Positions 28,396-37,982 of a DNA stretch of 64,000 nt are shown one piece after another; position 1 is the first letter of the stretch, and each line of letters begins with the position of its first letter. Source of the stretch: Komagataella phaffii GS115 (taxonomy: Eukaryota > Ascomycota > Pichiomycetes > Pichiales > Pichiaceae); NCBI RefSeq assembly GCF_000027005.1, contig NC_012965.1:1909001-1973000 (forward strand), read 5' to 3'. Made by a program: the position numbers and the translations under genes. The notes under the pieces were generated by a model. The model saw only the letters and a program-made list of their open reading frames with translations. It was not told the origin of the DNA and searched no databases.

Positions 28396-29271
28396 ATGTG
28401 GCTTCAATTACTACGTACATTCTCGGTACGGTTGTTGCACTACACTGAAATGAACCTGTTCCAACCTATTATTACCAGGTACGGCATCTGTCGACTAATG
28501 GGGCAAGTTGACAAGCTGCTTCGTGAGAAATTATTGCGACGATCTAGGAAAAATGAGCTTGAATACATGATAAAGCACTTGTCCCAATTCCCGATGCTAT
28601 TGCTACTCAGATGGAATGAAGGGAATCTTAAGCTAAGGGATAATATGTGGTTTGAACTAAATGATAAGTTACAACAGGAAAACCGTCAATACAACCAGAA
28701 AATCAACCCTCTTATACTGGAATTTATTGACCCTAATTTGAGACTAGTTTTGTTTGAGCAGATCAGGTTTGAGACTCGTCTGGAAAGGGACTTGGGATAC
28801 TTTATGAATAGTACGTCACCCAAGAAGCCCACCAATGAAGGTTTATCAATATCGGAAATTCTTGGTAAGGACGTCGACACCACAAAAGGCGTAAAAACTC
28901 CTGGCAAGGATCATTTTACCTATTTGCCCTCGTTTGTCATCGGGGTCGGGGATCTTGGACTGTCCAGTTTTGACACATTGTTGGAAATTCTTGAGAAGTT
29001 TTCGAACAAGCTTTCACTTTTGGCTGTTCGGTTATCCATGTTGAACAGAGGCACCTATACGAACCATGATCTGGCAATATCGCTGAAAAGAATACAAGAG
29101 TCTATGGGATCTACTGCCGCTGAGGACGATCAATATACCAAACTATTGAGCATTGCCAGAAGATCACACATTAAACAGGATGAAATGGAGCACTCTCTTC
29201 AACGATTGGGAGAGCTAGGCCTTTTGAATGTGAAAAAAGGTGAGGAAGGTTTACTTTTTGTTACCAGATAA
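28396..29271 (+). CDS. Hypothetical protein, possible mitochondrial leader
   Basis: Not recognised. 291 residues from the first ATG. The N terminus (MWLQLLRTFSVRLLHY) is basic, hydrophobic and free of acidic residues, compatible with a mitochondrial presequence; a second Met is at residue 19. The body is helix-rich with QFPMLLLLRWNEGNLKLRD and ILEFIDPNLRLVLFEQIRFE segments. The last ~45 residues (RRSHIKQDEMEHSLQRLGEL then GLLFVTR) have the pattern of a winged-helix end. No enzyme motif is seen. It precedes the GH125 gene in the same direction by 179 bp. Confidence 0.7.
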   Translation: MWLQLLRTFSVRLLHYTEMNLFQPIITRYGICRLMGQVDKLLREKLLRRSRKNELEYMIKHLSQFPMLLLLRWNEGNLKLRDNMWFELNDKLQQENRQYNQKINPLILEFIDPNLRLVLFEQIRFETRLERDLGYFMNSTSPKKPTNEGLSISEILGKDVDTTKGVKTPGKDHFTYLPSFVIGVGDLGLSSFDTLLEILEKFSNKLSLLAVRLSMLNRGTYTNHDLAISLKRIQESMGSTAAEDDQYTKLLSIARRSHIKQDEMEHSLQRLGELGLLNVKKGEEGLLFVTR

Positions 29272-29330
29272 GAGAGTCACCGCATTGACCTCACCAACGC
29301 TCTCACTAATTTCCGTCATTACATTGCATC

Positions 29331-29336
29331 ACGCGT
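29331..29336. promoter_or_regulatory. ACGCGT box upstream of the GH125 gene
   Basis: A perfect MCB hexamer 115 bp upstream of the mannosidase ATG. A single copy with no known cell-cycle role for the family, so it may be chance. Confidence 0.25.
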
Positions 29337-29450
29337 CACAGCTTTAATGTATCATATCTCTCTAATTATTTACGTTCGCGGTTACTGCTAACATTTCAGC
29401 CGTATTATCTGTCCTCCCTCCTCTTTACCTTCTGTTAGTTCTTTGCATTG

Positions 29451-31160
29451 ATGAAATACTACACATTGAATAGAAGATTTAGGCAGACAAAAGTAATGCT
29501 GGCCATTATTCTTGCACTGTCATTATTTTTCTATCTAAGAAGTATTAATCGGGAGGATGCGAATGAGCAGGTAGACATTTTTAGTAGCGATGTTGAAGAT
29601 GTTGTCCCTGAGCCTCCTAAGAATAAACACCATCATTGGTTTAATTCCAAATGCCCTGAATATTTAGAATACTCTGAGGAGAGGCATGAGCCTTTCAGTG
29701 AAGGCCCATTGAAGTTGCCATACATGAGGCCACCTGAAGATTGTCGAACGTTTAAGTCTGTGGCTGTTGAAAAGACCCTTGAGGCCTTGGAACCCCGGTT
29801 CAAAGATCCAGATTTGTTTCGTTTACTGGAAAACTGCCTACCAAACACCTTGGATACGACGATATTATGGACTGATTTTGAGGATGATAACGACCTGCGT
29901 TCGTTTATTGTCACTGGTGATATCCATGCCGAATGGTTACGAGATGCTGCTAGACAGCTGAGTGTTTACCAGCCTTTTGTTAAGCATGACAGACAATTGC
30001 AATTACTTATGAAAGGTGCAATTAATCAGCAGGCATTGTTTATTTCAACCCAGCCTTACTGTAATGCTTTCCAACCGCCCAAGAAATCAAAAGTTCAAAG
30101 AAAGCCAAGTGCCGTAGATTTTGTCAGTCCTCGTCCAAACTATTATGTCGCATTTGAATGTAAATGGGAACTGGACTCATTGGCTTCGTTTTTGACGCTT
30201 AGTAACGAATATTACGAGAACACTGGTGATTCCAGTTTTGTCAATGAAGTATGGCTTCGTGCATTTGAAGTCATACTAATTGTGTTGCAGAAACAGTCTT
30301 CGCCAACATTCAACCCTGACACCGGTACTCTTCTACCATTCTACTACAAGTTCCAAAGAGACACTCGTATAGGCTCAGAGACATTACCTCTAGCAGGAAC
30401 AGGTAACCCAATAAACGGTGGCACGGGGCTTGTTCGTTCAGCATTTAGACCATCTGACGACAGCACTATATTCCAATTTTTAATTCCGGCCAATGCACAC
30501 ATGGCTGTTGAACTATCCAAGATCAGTTATCTACTGAAGAGCAAACAAGGCTCCACGGCTCAGATTACAGTGTTCGTAGATGCGGCACATCAGTTCTCCG
30601 AATCGATGAAGATTGGAATCAAAAATAATGCAATATTTGATCACCCAAGACATGGAAAAATATATGCCTACGAAATAGATGGATATGGTTCGGCTCTTTT
30701 CATGGATGATGCCAATATTCCTTCACTTCTCTCACTTCCTGAGCTAGGCTTTTTGGAAATCGATGATCCAATATATAACAACACAAGACAAATGATCCTC
30801 TCTAAATCCAACCCATACTTTCTTAAAAGCCAATTTTTTGAAGGAGTTGGAGGACCGCATATCGGGTTGCAAAATGCCTGGCCAATGTCTCTATTGATGG
30901 CTATAAGGACTACAGATGACGACCAAATAATTACAAAGTACCTGGAGTTAGTCAAGTCAACAACTGCAGGGCTTGGGCTTATGCATGAAAGCATAAACAT
31001 TTACACACCAAAGGGGGCTCTTTATACTAGACCGTGGTTCTCTTGGTGCAATTCAGAGTTCGGAAAGACTATTTTAGATCTAGCAAGCAGGAAACCACAT
31101 TTGATTTTCAAAGATGATTATGTTGAGAGTTTCAACATCGATAGTTTATTTTTGCAATAG
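29451..31160 (+). CDS. GH125 exo-alpha-1,6-mannosidase-like type II membrane protein
   Basis: Member of the DUF1237/GH125 family of inverting exo-alpha-1,6-mannosidases. 569 residues from the ATG at 29451. A short basic cytoplasmic tail and one signal-anchor helix (VMLAIILALSLFFYL) predict a type II Golgi/ER lumenal enzyme. The family motif VTGDIHAEWLRDAARQL lies near residue 160, and LPLAGTGNPINGGTGLVRSA, FRPSDDSTIFQFLIPANAHM and RPWFSWCNSEFGKTIL segments follow, the usual GH125 order. A likely role in trimming N- or O-linked mannan is inferred. S. cerevisiae has no clear counterpart that I know. A CTAAC...TTTCAG sequence at about 29386-29400 looks like an intron 3' end. Confidence 0.85.
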   Translation: MKYYTLNRRFRQTKVMLAIILALSLFFYLRSINREDANEQVDIFSSDVEDVVPEPPKNKHHHWFNSKCPEYLEYSEERHEPFSEGPLKLPYMRPPEDCRTFKSVAVEKTLEALEPRFKDPDLFRLLENCLPNTLDTTILWTDFEDDNDLRSFIVTGDIHAEWLRDAARQLSVYQPFVKHDRQLQLLMKGAINQQALFISTQPYCNAFQPPKKSKVQRKPSAVDFVSPRPNYYVAFECKWELDSLASFLTLSNEYYENTGDSSFVNEVWLRAFEVILIVLQKQSSPTFNPDTGTLLPFYYKFQRDTRIGSETLPLAGTGNPINGGTGLVRSAFRPSDDSTIFQFLIPANAHMAVELSKISYLLKSKQGSTAQITVFVDAAHQFSESMKIGIKNNAIFDHPRHGKIYAYEIDGYGSALFMDDANIPSLLSLPELGFLEIDDPIYNNTRQMILSKSNPYFLKSQFFEGVGGPHIGLQNAWPMSLLMAIRTTDDDQIITKYLELVKSTTAGLGLMHESINIYTPKGALYTRPWFSWCNSEFGKTILDLASRKPHLIFKDDYVESFNIDSLFLQ

Positions 31161-31192
31161 AAACAAATGAATAGCTTGCATTACGCAAGTGT

Positions 31193-32335
31193 TTATCCTT
31201 GACTTCCTCTAATATACTTCGCAATGTTCTCCGCAGTTGCACTAGATGAGGTCTTTGACGTAGCATCCAAAGCATCTTGGTATCTTTTTTGAATATCTTC
31301 ATCCAGGAAATCACCATTTCTGTCTTCCGCAAATGTGTACTCTCTATCTGGTTCTTGCAACCCTTCGGCCTCGTCATCCTCTCCAACTTCTAGTTCATCT
31401 TCAAGGTCCGAAACAACCTCGACTTCTTCTTTATTACTGTTTTTCTTGTCTTTGCTCAAACCTAGGTCCTTCATCAAATGATTCAGACTCTTTTCCTTCT
31501 TTAAAGCATCTTGCTTCTCCTTTTCTTTCAATATATTATCTCGTTCAGTCTTGTAAAATTCATTGTATTCATCAACCTTTTTGTCAATAGTTTCCAAAAA
31601 GTCGTCAAATCCGGTACCAGTATATGATGACACACTGGCAACATCCAACGTCGAATAGAATTCTTCCAGCATGAGGGACATGCTATTAACCAAGCTGCTC
31701 ATATATCCCGACCCTTGAGATTCATCGTTCAACTCTTGATCGGAAGCTAAGGCTTCCTGAAAAGCCTCAAAGTCAGTCATCCATTCTTCTGCAAAGTCAC
31801 TCTTTTTGACATCCGTCTTGTTGAAGACGATTATCATGGGTAATTTAGTCTTGTAAAGAATACTACAGGCATATAGCATGTTAGACATGAACGTAGTTGG
31901 AGATGTGTTTCTTGGAGTATCAATGATATATGCAATCACTGTGGGAAAAGTAGAGGCAAAAGCTTCGGTTATGATGGCACCTGAGGCTGACCACACAAAG
32001 CATTCAATCTGTCCTGGAGTGTCTACGATACAATGTTGAAATTTGTCAGACCGTTTCTCAACCAACTTTATAACTTGATCAATTTTTGTGGAAAATAAGT
32101 TCAGTGATGTGACAATAGCCCCGTTCGGACCTAGGTTGTATTCGTGCATTACCTTTTTATAGTTGACACTGTCTCTGATATCAATATTGGCACCGAAAGG
32201 AACCTTAAGAACTGCTGGATCTAGGTTGATCACGTAAGGAGGGCTATTCTTAGAATGCAAATGAGAATTCAGTCTTTGCATAAAAGTGGTCTTTCCCGAA
32301 CCAGCCATTCCAATACATAGTATTGTGCAAACCAT
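31193..32335 (-). CDS. NPA3: GPN-loop GTPase 1 (Npa3)
   Basis: Essential GPN-loop GTPase needed for assembly and nuclear import of RNA polymerase II. 380 residues from the first ATG. G1 is GMAGSGKT (9-16), the diagnostic Gly-Pro-Asn loop is GPN at 69-71, the switch motif is DTPGQIE at 105-111, and the NKTD G4 motif lies in the middle. The C-terminal ~120 residues are coiled and acidic, typical of Npa3/GPN1 and absent from the shorter Gpn2 and Gpn3. Convergent with the GH125 gene (32 bp between stops) and divergent from BTS1. Confidence 0.95.
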   Translation of the reverse strand: MVCTILCIGMAGSGKTTFMQRLNSHLHSKNSPPYVINLDPAVLKVPFGANIDIRDSVNYKKVMHEYNLGPNGAIVTSLNLFSTKIDQVIKLVEKRSDKFQHCIVDTPGQIECFVWSASGAIITEAFASTFPTVIAYIIDTPRNTSPTTFMSNMLYACSILYKTKLPMIIVFNKTDVKKSDFAEEWMTDFEAFQEALASDQELNDESQGSGYMSSLVNSMSLMLEEFYSTLDVASVSSYTGTGFDDFLETIDKKVDEYNEFYKTERDNILKEKEKQDALKKEKSLNHLMKDLGLSKDKKNSNKEEVEVVSDLEDELEVGEDDEAEGLQEPDREYTFAEDRNGDFLDEDIQKRYQDALDATSKTSSSATAENIAKYIRGSQG

Positions 32336-32480
32336 GATGATGATTTGATTTGATGCTAAGTTTGCAAGCTACTGAGTATTTTTTTTCTTGCTTCTGTTTC
32401 TCTATAGAGTCTAATTTTCGAGCCTCGCTATTACAAATGCGAATTTATTGATCTCATCGGTCTTGTGATCACCTCATCTA

Positions 32481-33491
32481 ATGTCTAAACAGTGGTCCCA
32501 CGATCCTAAATGGAGTGACGAAATGGAGAAGTTAATTACAGAACCCTACAAGTACATCAAGAAGGTCCCTGGAAAGCATTTTCGTAGAATTCTAATTGAT
32601 CTATTCAACGAATTTTTAGAAGTGGATCATCAATCTGTGGAGAGTATTGAGCAGGTCATTGATATACTCCATAACTCTTCGCTGATGGTGGATGATGTAG
32701 AGGACAGTGCTACTTTAAGAAGAGGGATACCAGCTACGCATAATGTTTTTGGGATTCCTCAGACGATAAACACTGCAAACTACATGTATTTTGTTGCCAT
32801 CCAAAAGGCTGGTACTTTGGGCAACCATGCAAGGGTGAATGACGTTCTGATAGAAGAAATGATGAATCTGCACCGAGGACAGGGCTTGGATCTTTATTGG
32901 CGAGACAATTTTGTTTGTCCTAGTGAAGAGCAGTATTTGGACATGGTGATGAACAAAACCGGAGGTCTCTTTAGGCTTACCGTCCGTTTGATGGAGCTTG
33001 TTCAGAACCCAAACGATGGAGTGGAAAGAAAGGCTTCTTCTTTAGTCCATTTTGCTAATCTTTTAGGTATAGTATACCAAATACGGGATGATTATTTGAA
33101 CCTTAAGAGTGACCAGTATAATCAAAATAAAGGCTTCTGCGAAGACATCACAGAGGGTAAGTTCTCGTTTCCAATTATTCATTCTATTCAAAACAGTGAC
33201 GATACAGGGCTATTAAGCATATTAAAACTCAGGACAAATGATGAGAAATTGAAAAGGTTTGCACTTACTTATATGGAACAAACTGGCAGTTTCCAGTATG
33301 CCAAAGAGAAGCTTAGTGCACTAGCTAAGGAAGGGGAGAAGATGCTGGGTAAAATTTCAGCAGAGTTCAACCATATCGACACTTCACACTTGAATGAATT
33401 TCTGATTAAGCTTACTCGAATAGGAGGTGATGATGATAAACCTCAATACCTTCTCCAAACAGAAGAAACTACGATACCAGAAGCAAAATGA
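32481..33491 (+). CDS. BTS1: Geranylgeranyl diphosphate synthase
   Basis: Makes GGPP from farnesyl diphosphate and IPP for protein geranylgeranylation (Rab/Rho GTPases). 336 residues, start MSKQWSHDPKW. Both aspartate-rich motifs are present: the first is DDVED at 71-75, preceded by ILHNSSLMVDD, and the second is DDYLNLKSD in YQIRDDYLN. The GKHFRR substrate-binding basic patch lies near residue 31. The length matches S. cerevisiae Bts1 (335). The KFSFPIIHSIQ motif is family typical. Confidence 0.94.
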   Translation: MSKQWSHDPKWSDEMEKLITEPYKYIKKVPGKHFRRILIDLFNEFLEVDHQSVESIEQVIDILHNSSLMVDDVEDSATLRRGIPATHNVFGIPQTINTANYMYFVAIQKAGTLGNHARVNDVLIEEMMNLHRGQGLDLYWRDNFVCPSEEQYLDMVMNKTGGLFRLTVRLMELVQNPNDGVERKASSLVHFANLLGIVYQIRDDYLNLKSDQYNQNKGFCEDITEGKFSFPIIHSIQNSDDTGLLSILKLRTNDEKLKRFALTYMEQTGSFQYAKEKLSALAKEGEKMLGKISAEFNHIDTSHLNEFLIKLTRIGGDDDKPQYLLQTEETTIPEAK

Positions 33492-33547
33492 TAATACAAT
33501 TATAATACACAGAGGATAGTAGCACCAGGCTAAACTTACAGCTGGAA

Positions 33548-34408
33548 TCATAATTCCATATCTATTTCCATTTGATCTCCACACTCTATTTCTTGCTGAG
33601 GTCTCTGCAGAGGAACTTCATCGTCTTCCTCTAAAACGATTCCAGTAGGCCTTATAACGTCAGACTCATCAAACATATCATCTTCATTGATATCATGAAT
33701 ATGATCGTCTTTGTATTTATGTTGCCTATTGTTTCTTATGGCATCGTTTCTCATCTTCTCACGCTTACACCAAGCCTTATAATGATCGAGTATGACGTTA
33801 TATCTGTGTTTGTATTTTAAAAGAGACCAAAATCTGGCAAGGTACAATTCATAATAGAGCTCTTCCTTGCTGATTTCAATCGGTTCCTCGTCGACCATTC
33901 CATCTGGGTCCTGTGAATAAAGGTTTCGTCTCAATCTTTGAGCATATATTTTTTCTTCGATTTCTCTTTTTTTGGCGTCTAGAAATTTTTGGTTACATTT
34001 CTGGGAGGCTTCATTGAAAATTTCATTCAGTTCGACCTTTGGAATGTATAGTTTGCCGGCCTCTACCTTTTGGTCTGGCTTGATCTTTTGATATTGTGAA
34101 ATAGATTCATCGGGATTGTCCCTGAGAAACTGATCAATGTCTCTAATAACAACCTTTTCTCCATTGTCATATACGTTGCTGCTCCTATCATACAGAAATT
34201 CCGGACTTCCGTTCGGTCTACGGTTCGCTTGTCCTTCAAAACTGCTGGGGGCCTTATCGTCAATATTAAGTGAGCTGAAGATGTCAATCACACGCTTCTT
34301 CATACAATGCTCATCTTGAAAAGCACTTTTCCGTTTACGAGCGTTCATTAGATCAGAACTCCTGGTCCCATGCATTGTATGGTCATATCTTAGAGTTTCG
34401 ATAGGCAT
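33548..34408 (-). CDS. Hypothetical charged protein
   Basis: Not recognised. 286 residues from the first ATG (MPIETLRYDHTMHG). The N-terminal region has ARKRKSAFQDEH and KKRVIDIFSSLNIDD, which resemble short conserved nuclear motifs. A helical core at about 125-235 is rich in Tyr, Arg and Lys (YLARFWSLLKYKHRYNVIL). The C terminus is acidic (EEDDEVPLQRPQQEIE). No membrane segment, signal or enzyme motif. Convergent with BTS1 by 56 bp and divergent from the Ser-rich gene at 34642. Real by length, codon pattern and position; function unknown. Confidence 0.75.
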   Translation of the reverse strand: MPIETLRYDHTMHGTRSSDLMNARKRKSAFQDEHCMKKRVIDIFSSLNIDDKAPSSFEGQANRRPNGSPEFLYDRSSNVYDNGEKVVIRDIDQFLRDNPDESISQYQKIKPDQKVEAGKLYIPKVELNEIFNEASQKCNQKFLDAKKREIEEKIYAQRLRRNLYSQDPDGMVDEEPIEISKEELYYELYLARFWSLLKYKHRYNVILDHYKAWCKREKMRNDAIRNNRQHKYKDDHIHDINEDDMFDESDVIRPTGIVLEEDDEVPLQRPQQEIECGDQMEIDMEL

Positions 34409-34641
34409 TTGTAGGAGCCAGAGCTACCATTTGCTCACCGCGTTTGGCTTCATATATATACGCTTGATGTCGCGACTTCTAGAAATTTCTCAATCAACTA
34501 GCTGCAAACGCGATGTCAGATGGCACATGCATTTATCCATAATCAGAAATTGCCTCATGTAGACAAAAGTAAACATTATATCATAGTCGAATACCCCAAC
34601 TAGTTCATTTACTTCTTTTCTTTCTCTTCGTCTCTTTGAAT

Positions 34642-35991
34642 ATGAGTAACCACGATAGTGGAAGTGACTGTCATTCAGAAGATCATTCCTTCTCCTCGTC
34701 ACATTATGAAACTAGGAAAAGTCAAGCCCAGCTGGAAAGTCCTATAAGATCCAGGCCAAGTCAAAGGATAAGCGATCAAAGCAGCACCCAAGAACCTAAG
34801 GCAGATGATCAATTAACACCTCTCAAAAAGAGTCGTTTTGAATACAATTTGAGTGAAATACGCCATGAGTCCGATTCTTCATCCCCTCTTGGCAAGATGC
34901 CAGACAAAGCTGTAGTTTTTTCGCCTCCTCCAATTCCTTCTTCTCCCTCCAAGTATAGACATTCAGAGTCTAGCAACACTAGCGATCAGCCTACTGCCAA
35001 TAACAGATTATCATTTATATCCCAATATTCGGGAGTGGTCAATGAAGTGGACCAAATCCAGTATATTGTCGATTCCACAAGCCAGGGTGCTAGTGAAGAG
35101 AAAACAACAGCAACAGTCTCCAAATTGGAACCAGAAAATGTTTCCGATGCTGCCAAAAATCAAGTAGCAGCTTCAACTGACCACTCCAATGAAACTATAA
35201 AGTCTCATTGCCCGAAGAAAGAATCTTTGGCCTCACTAGAGTCAGCTGAATCTTCAAAAGTTTCCGGACTGGGTATTTTGACAACCATTACAAAGGAAGA
35301 AAACTTGTCACCTGAAAGGGTCTCAGTATTGAATATTGACCCTACCATTCCTCCTCGTTCTCATAAGCGACCTAAGTCTGAAAGTTTGTCTCCAGATTAT
35401 GTCCGCATCCATCTAACAGAAAACCAGAGACTCGATTTATTGGGTAAGAGAAGTTCATTGAATATAGATGACCAAACATCAAAACGGTTTTCAACGCATT
35501 CCACTTCGTCTAAAACCTCCTCTACAACACCTTCGTCTCCGCTCAAACGTAAAACCGAGGACTTGGATAAGATTATGAAAGAATTACAAGATTTTCAAAA
35601 CGATAACCTAGGATTTGCTCCTATCAAGCCGCTTATTGCAGATAATAACAACTCGAGTTTTTCAGCAGCAGAAATGTTTTCATTTCACACTGCAAACTCC
35701 GGCACTTCTTCTGTAGATCTATCGAAGAAACCAGTTTCTTCAGATCAATCCTCACAAGAAGAACCCACAACTCCTAAGGAAGAGCTGTACGAAGATGAAA
35801 ATGATGAAGATTACACAGATATCGAAGATGCCGATAAAGGGCACGAGGAAACGACTATCGTTCAACAGGTCGCTCATTCTACTAAGCGTAAGCAGAGACA
35901 AAAAAGCCAAGACGAAAACATCGAAAGTCAGTATCTTCGTCATCTGACAAAAAGAGACCATTCTCTATGCAGACATTGGCTAAGTTTCTAA
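34642..35991 (+). CDS. Ser-rich protein, probable N-terminal part of a frameshifted gene
   Basis: 449 residues from the ATG at 34642 (MSNHDSGSD), almost wholly low-complexity Ser/Pro/Thr/Glu with SP and TP sites (FSPPPIPSSPSKYR, TTPSSPLKRKTED), as in cell-cycle-phosphorylated scaffold proteins. After a basic KRKQRQK stretch the frame ends in HSLCRHWLSF. The overlapping -1 frame, open from 35892, continues as RKHRKSVSSSSDKKRPFSMQ and then into a well-ordered helical module. One extra A in the A6 run at 35900-35905 would fuse the two. A resemblance of the module to the bud-neck protein Nba1 is only an impression. Divergent from the gene at 33548. Confidence 0.7.
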   Translation: MSNHDSGSDCHSEDHSFSSSHYETRKSQAQLESPIRSRPSQRISDQSSTQEPKADDQLTPLKKSRFEYNLSEIRHESDSSSPLGKMPDKAVVFSPPPIPSSPSKYRHSESSNTSDQPTANNRLSFISQYSGVVNEVDQIQYIVDSTSQGASEEKTTATVSKLEPENVSDAAKNQVAASTDHSNETIKSHCPKKESLASLESAESSKVSGLGILTTITKEENLSPERVSVLNIDPTIPPRSHKRPKSESLSPDYVRIHLTENQRLDLLGKRSSLNIDDQTSKRFSTHSTSSKTSSTTPSSPLKRKTEDLDKIMKELQDFQNDNLGFAPIKPLIADNNNSSFSAAEMFSFHTANSGTSSVDLSKKPVSSDQSSQEEPTTPKEELYEDENDEDYTDIEDADKGHEETTIVQQVAHSTKRKQRQKSQDENIESQYLRHLTKRDHSLCRHWLSF

Positions 35992-36185
35992 GCTCAACTG
36001 ATGGTATTATTATCGGCAATGAGTTTGAAGGTATTGGGCTTGATCACAAACAACGGCTGTTACTGGAAAAGGCTGTAGATTCGCTCAGCAGATTAAGTGT
36101 TGGTATGGTAATTGATCCAGAGAAGCAATCGATAGGAGCACATCGATTGGAGCGGGCAATTAATGCGTTGGATGGTTTCATTTGA
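35892..36185 (+). CDS. C-terminal module of the Ser-rich gene (in -1 frame)
   Basis: The first ATG in this frame is at 35967 (72 residues), but the frame is open from 35892 and reads KKRPFSMQTLAKFLSS before the module. The module contains GNEFEGIGLDHKQRLLLEK and LSRLSVGMVIDPEKQS and ends with ALDGFI, with a compact, hydrophobically patterned composition unlike its Ser-rich neighbour. It is more plausible as the C-terminal domain of the upstream gene than as an independent small gene, because no promoter space separates them and the frames overlap. Confidence 0.6.
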   Translation, partial: AETKKPRRKHRKSVSSSSDKKRPFSMQTLAKFLSSTDGIIIGNEFEGIGLDHKQRLLLEKAVDSLSRLSVGMVIDPEKQSIGAHRLERAINALDGFI

Positions 36186-36461
36186 AAACCTCCTATATGC
36201 ATTACACAATTAAATTGTTTGAAAAGGTTTCTAGATGACATTTCCCAAGTTCTTCTTCCCATTCTACGGGCTATATACTTCTAGGGTCAATAATGATATA
36301 GTACGAATTATGTAATCTGATAATTGTGAAAAAAAACCAAAATATAACAAAGCAGCTAATCACGCGACGTTGCACCTGACTAGATTACCCCACGATCGCC
36401 TAATCCCTTATCATCAAAGGAGGTCATTGTTGCTCTTCATCCAAACAAAACTGGTGGGACA

Positions 36462-37931
36462 ATGACCAAAGATACCGACTTAAAGTGAGTTAGAAGCTGA
36501 AATTTGTTTCTGCACCCGAATATTACTAACATTATCAGGCAAAGAAGATATCCAGCTGACCGGGTCCATAAGAATCCATCCTTTTTATTTCCCAAATCAA
36601 AATTTTACAATGTCAAAATTACGGTCATGTGAGTAGTTTAGGAGTTTATTGTGTCACTTATCTACTAACATCTTTTTAGACATTGGCAACTTAGGGATCT
36701 AATATGTCGTAACTCATTGAATCCGAACATGATGCTATACTCTAGCAATGAGAGCATCATGTCCTTGAATATGGACGATCACAGCAAGAGGAAGATGCAG
36801 AGCAAGAATCCAATGAAGAACAATAGCTCCGAGAAGGCATGCCAGTTTGAATTTTCTCCTCGCTCGTTTAAGGAGCAAGATGGTATCATTGTTGCTGGTG
36901 GACTCAATGTCGCCAAACAAAATCGTAATGGCACACTTAATGATTCCCCCCGAACTGGCATGAGTACTAGATTTTTAAAAAACCAAACAATGAACAATTG
37001 GAAGGGCCAATTTGGATTATGTGCAAATGATAGTGTGTTGACGATGGATGTTGGCTCGTTGATAAACAACTCGGTATCGATTACTAAAAAATCAAACAAT
37101 CAGTATCAATCAATTCTTTGCAATAATGATAGACATCTGTACGCTTTGAGCTATGGAAACAGAGAAATAACAAAAGACTATATTGTCAACTTGGAGGTCC
37201 CATTGAATCACTCAACTGAGTCCCCGGATGCAAAGACACTGGTTGTCTGTAGTGATTCGAGCAAGGTCTTCCTGCTACATCCTGAAGAATCTACGAACCA
37301 AGCTCAGACATTACAATGTGATAATGGTTATGACTGTGGGATATCATCCTCCTTCCATCCTTCGGGTATATACTTTACAGCCTGTTTTCAGGATGGGGTT
37401 GCTTTGGTCTATGATGTGAGAAACCTCAACAAACCAGTACACAAAGTATATTCAACACGAGAAAGTACACAATCTGGAGCATTTCGATGTTGCAAGTTTG
37501 CTAAGGGAACAGATGATTTGCTGTTCATAACAGAACACTCTGGGCGAATACATATGGTGGATACCCGTGATTTTACTAACCACTTAGTGATAATGTTACC
37601 AAACTCTATTCGTAATGCCACTATGGACTATCAGGACAATGAATATCTTTACAATGAGCCCATTGTTCAAAAGTTTGATGATATGATCAACTTTGAGTCA
37701 TCAAACTACTCTGATGACGGTAGACTGTTTGGTAACAGTTCAGAGCTACAACTTGAGACGCAATTACCACCAACCCATCAATATTGTGGAATTGAATTAG
37801 CAGGATTAGAATGGTTTCAAGACTTTAGAACTGGGAGGTCATATTTAGCAGTTGGTTCAGATCGTGGACTAATAAAGTGGAAAGTTGATTCGTGGTCAAG
37901 AAGATGCTTTCCCTCTTTTGTTAAGAACTAG
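36462..37931 (+). CDS. WD40-repeat protein, DUF2415-like (two introns)
   Basis: Three exons: 36462-36484, 36539-36628 and 36680-37931, phase-consistent, giving 454 residues. Splicing yields MTKDTDLKQRRYPADRVHKN and, across intron 2, KITVIHWQLRDLICRN. The product has about four to five degenerate WD40 repeats (LVVCSDSSKVFLLHP, GVALVYDVRNLNKP, SGRIHMVDTRDF), and a final LEWFQDFRTGRSYLAVGSDRG segment that resembles the fungal DUF2415 domain. No characterised orthologue recalled, so no function is assigned. Taking only the third exon would force a non-ATG start. Confidence 0.82.
36485..36538 (+). other. Intron 1 of the WD40 gene (54 nt)
   Basis: GTGAGT donor at 36485, TACTAAC branch at 36524-36530, ATCAG acceptor ending at 36538. 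Confidence 0.9.
36629..36679 (+). other. Intron 2 of the WD40 gene (51 nt)
   Basis: GTGAGT donor at 36629, TACTAAC branch at 36663-36669, TTTTTAG acceptor ending at 36679. Near the minimum length for budding-yeast introns. Confidence 0.9.
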
Positions 37932-37982
37932 TGCTTAGGATTCAATAAGTTGAACTGATCAATTACCTAAACTAAACATTTA

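Noticed and set aside
35892..35991. Programmed -1 ribosomal frameshift in the Ser-rich gene
   Set aside because: The A6 tract is not in the X-XXY-YYZ register relative to the zero frame (CAA AAA AGC), and no obvious downstream stem-loop was seen; an indel is simpler.
35967..36185. Independent 72-residue small gene
   Set aside because: Its frame is open 75 nt upstream and overlaps the preceding ORF, so it is better explained as the C-terminal domain of that gene.
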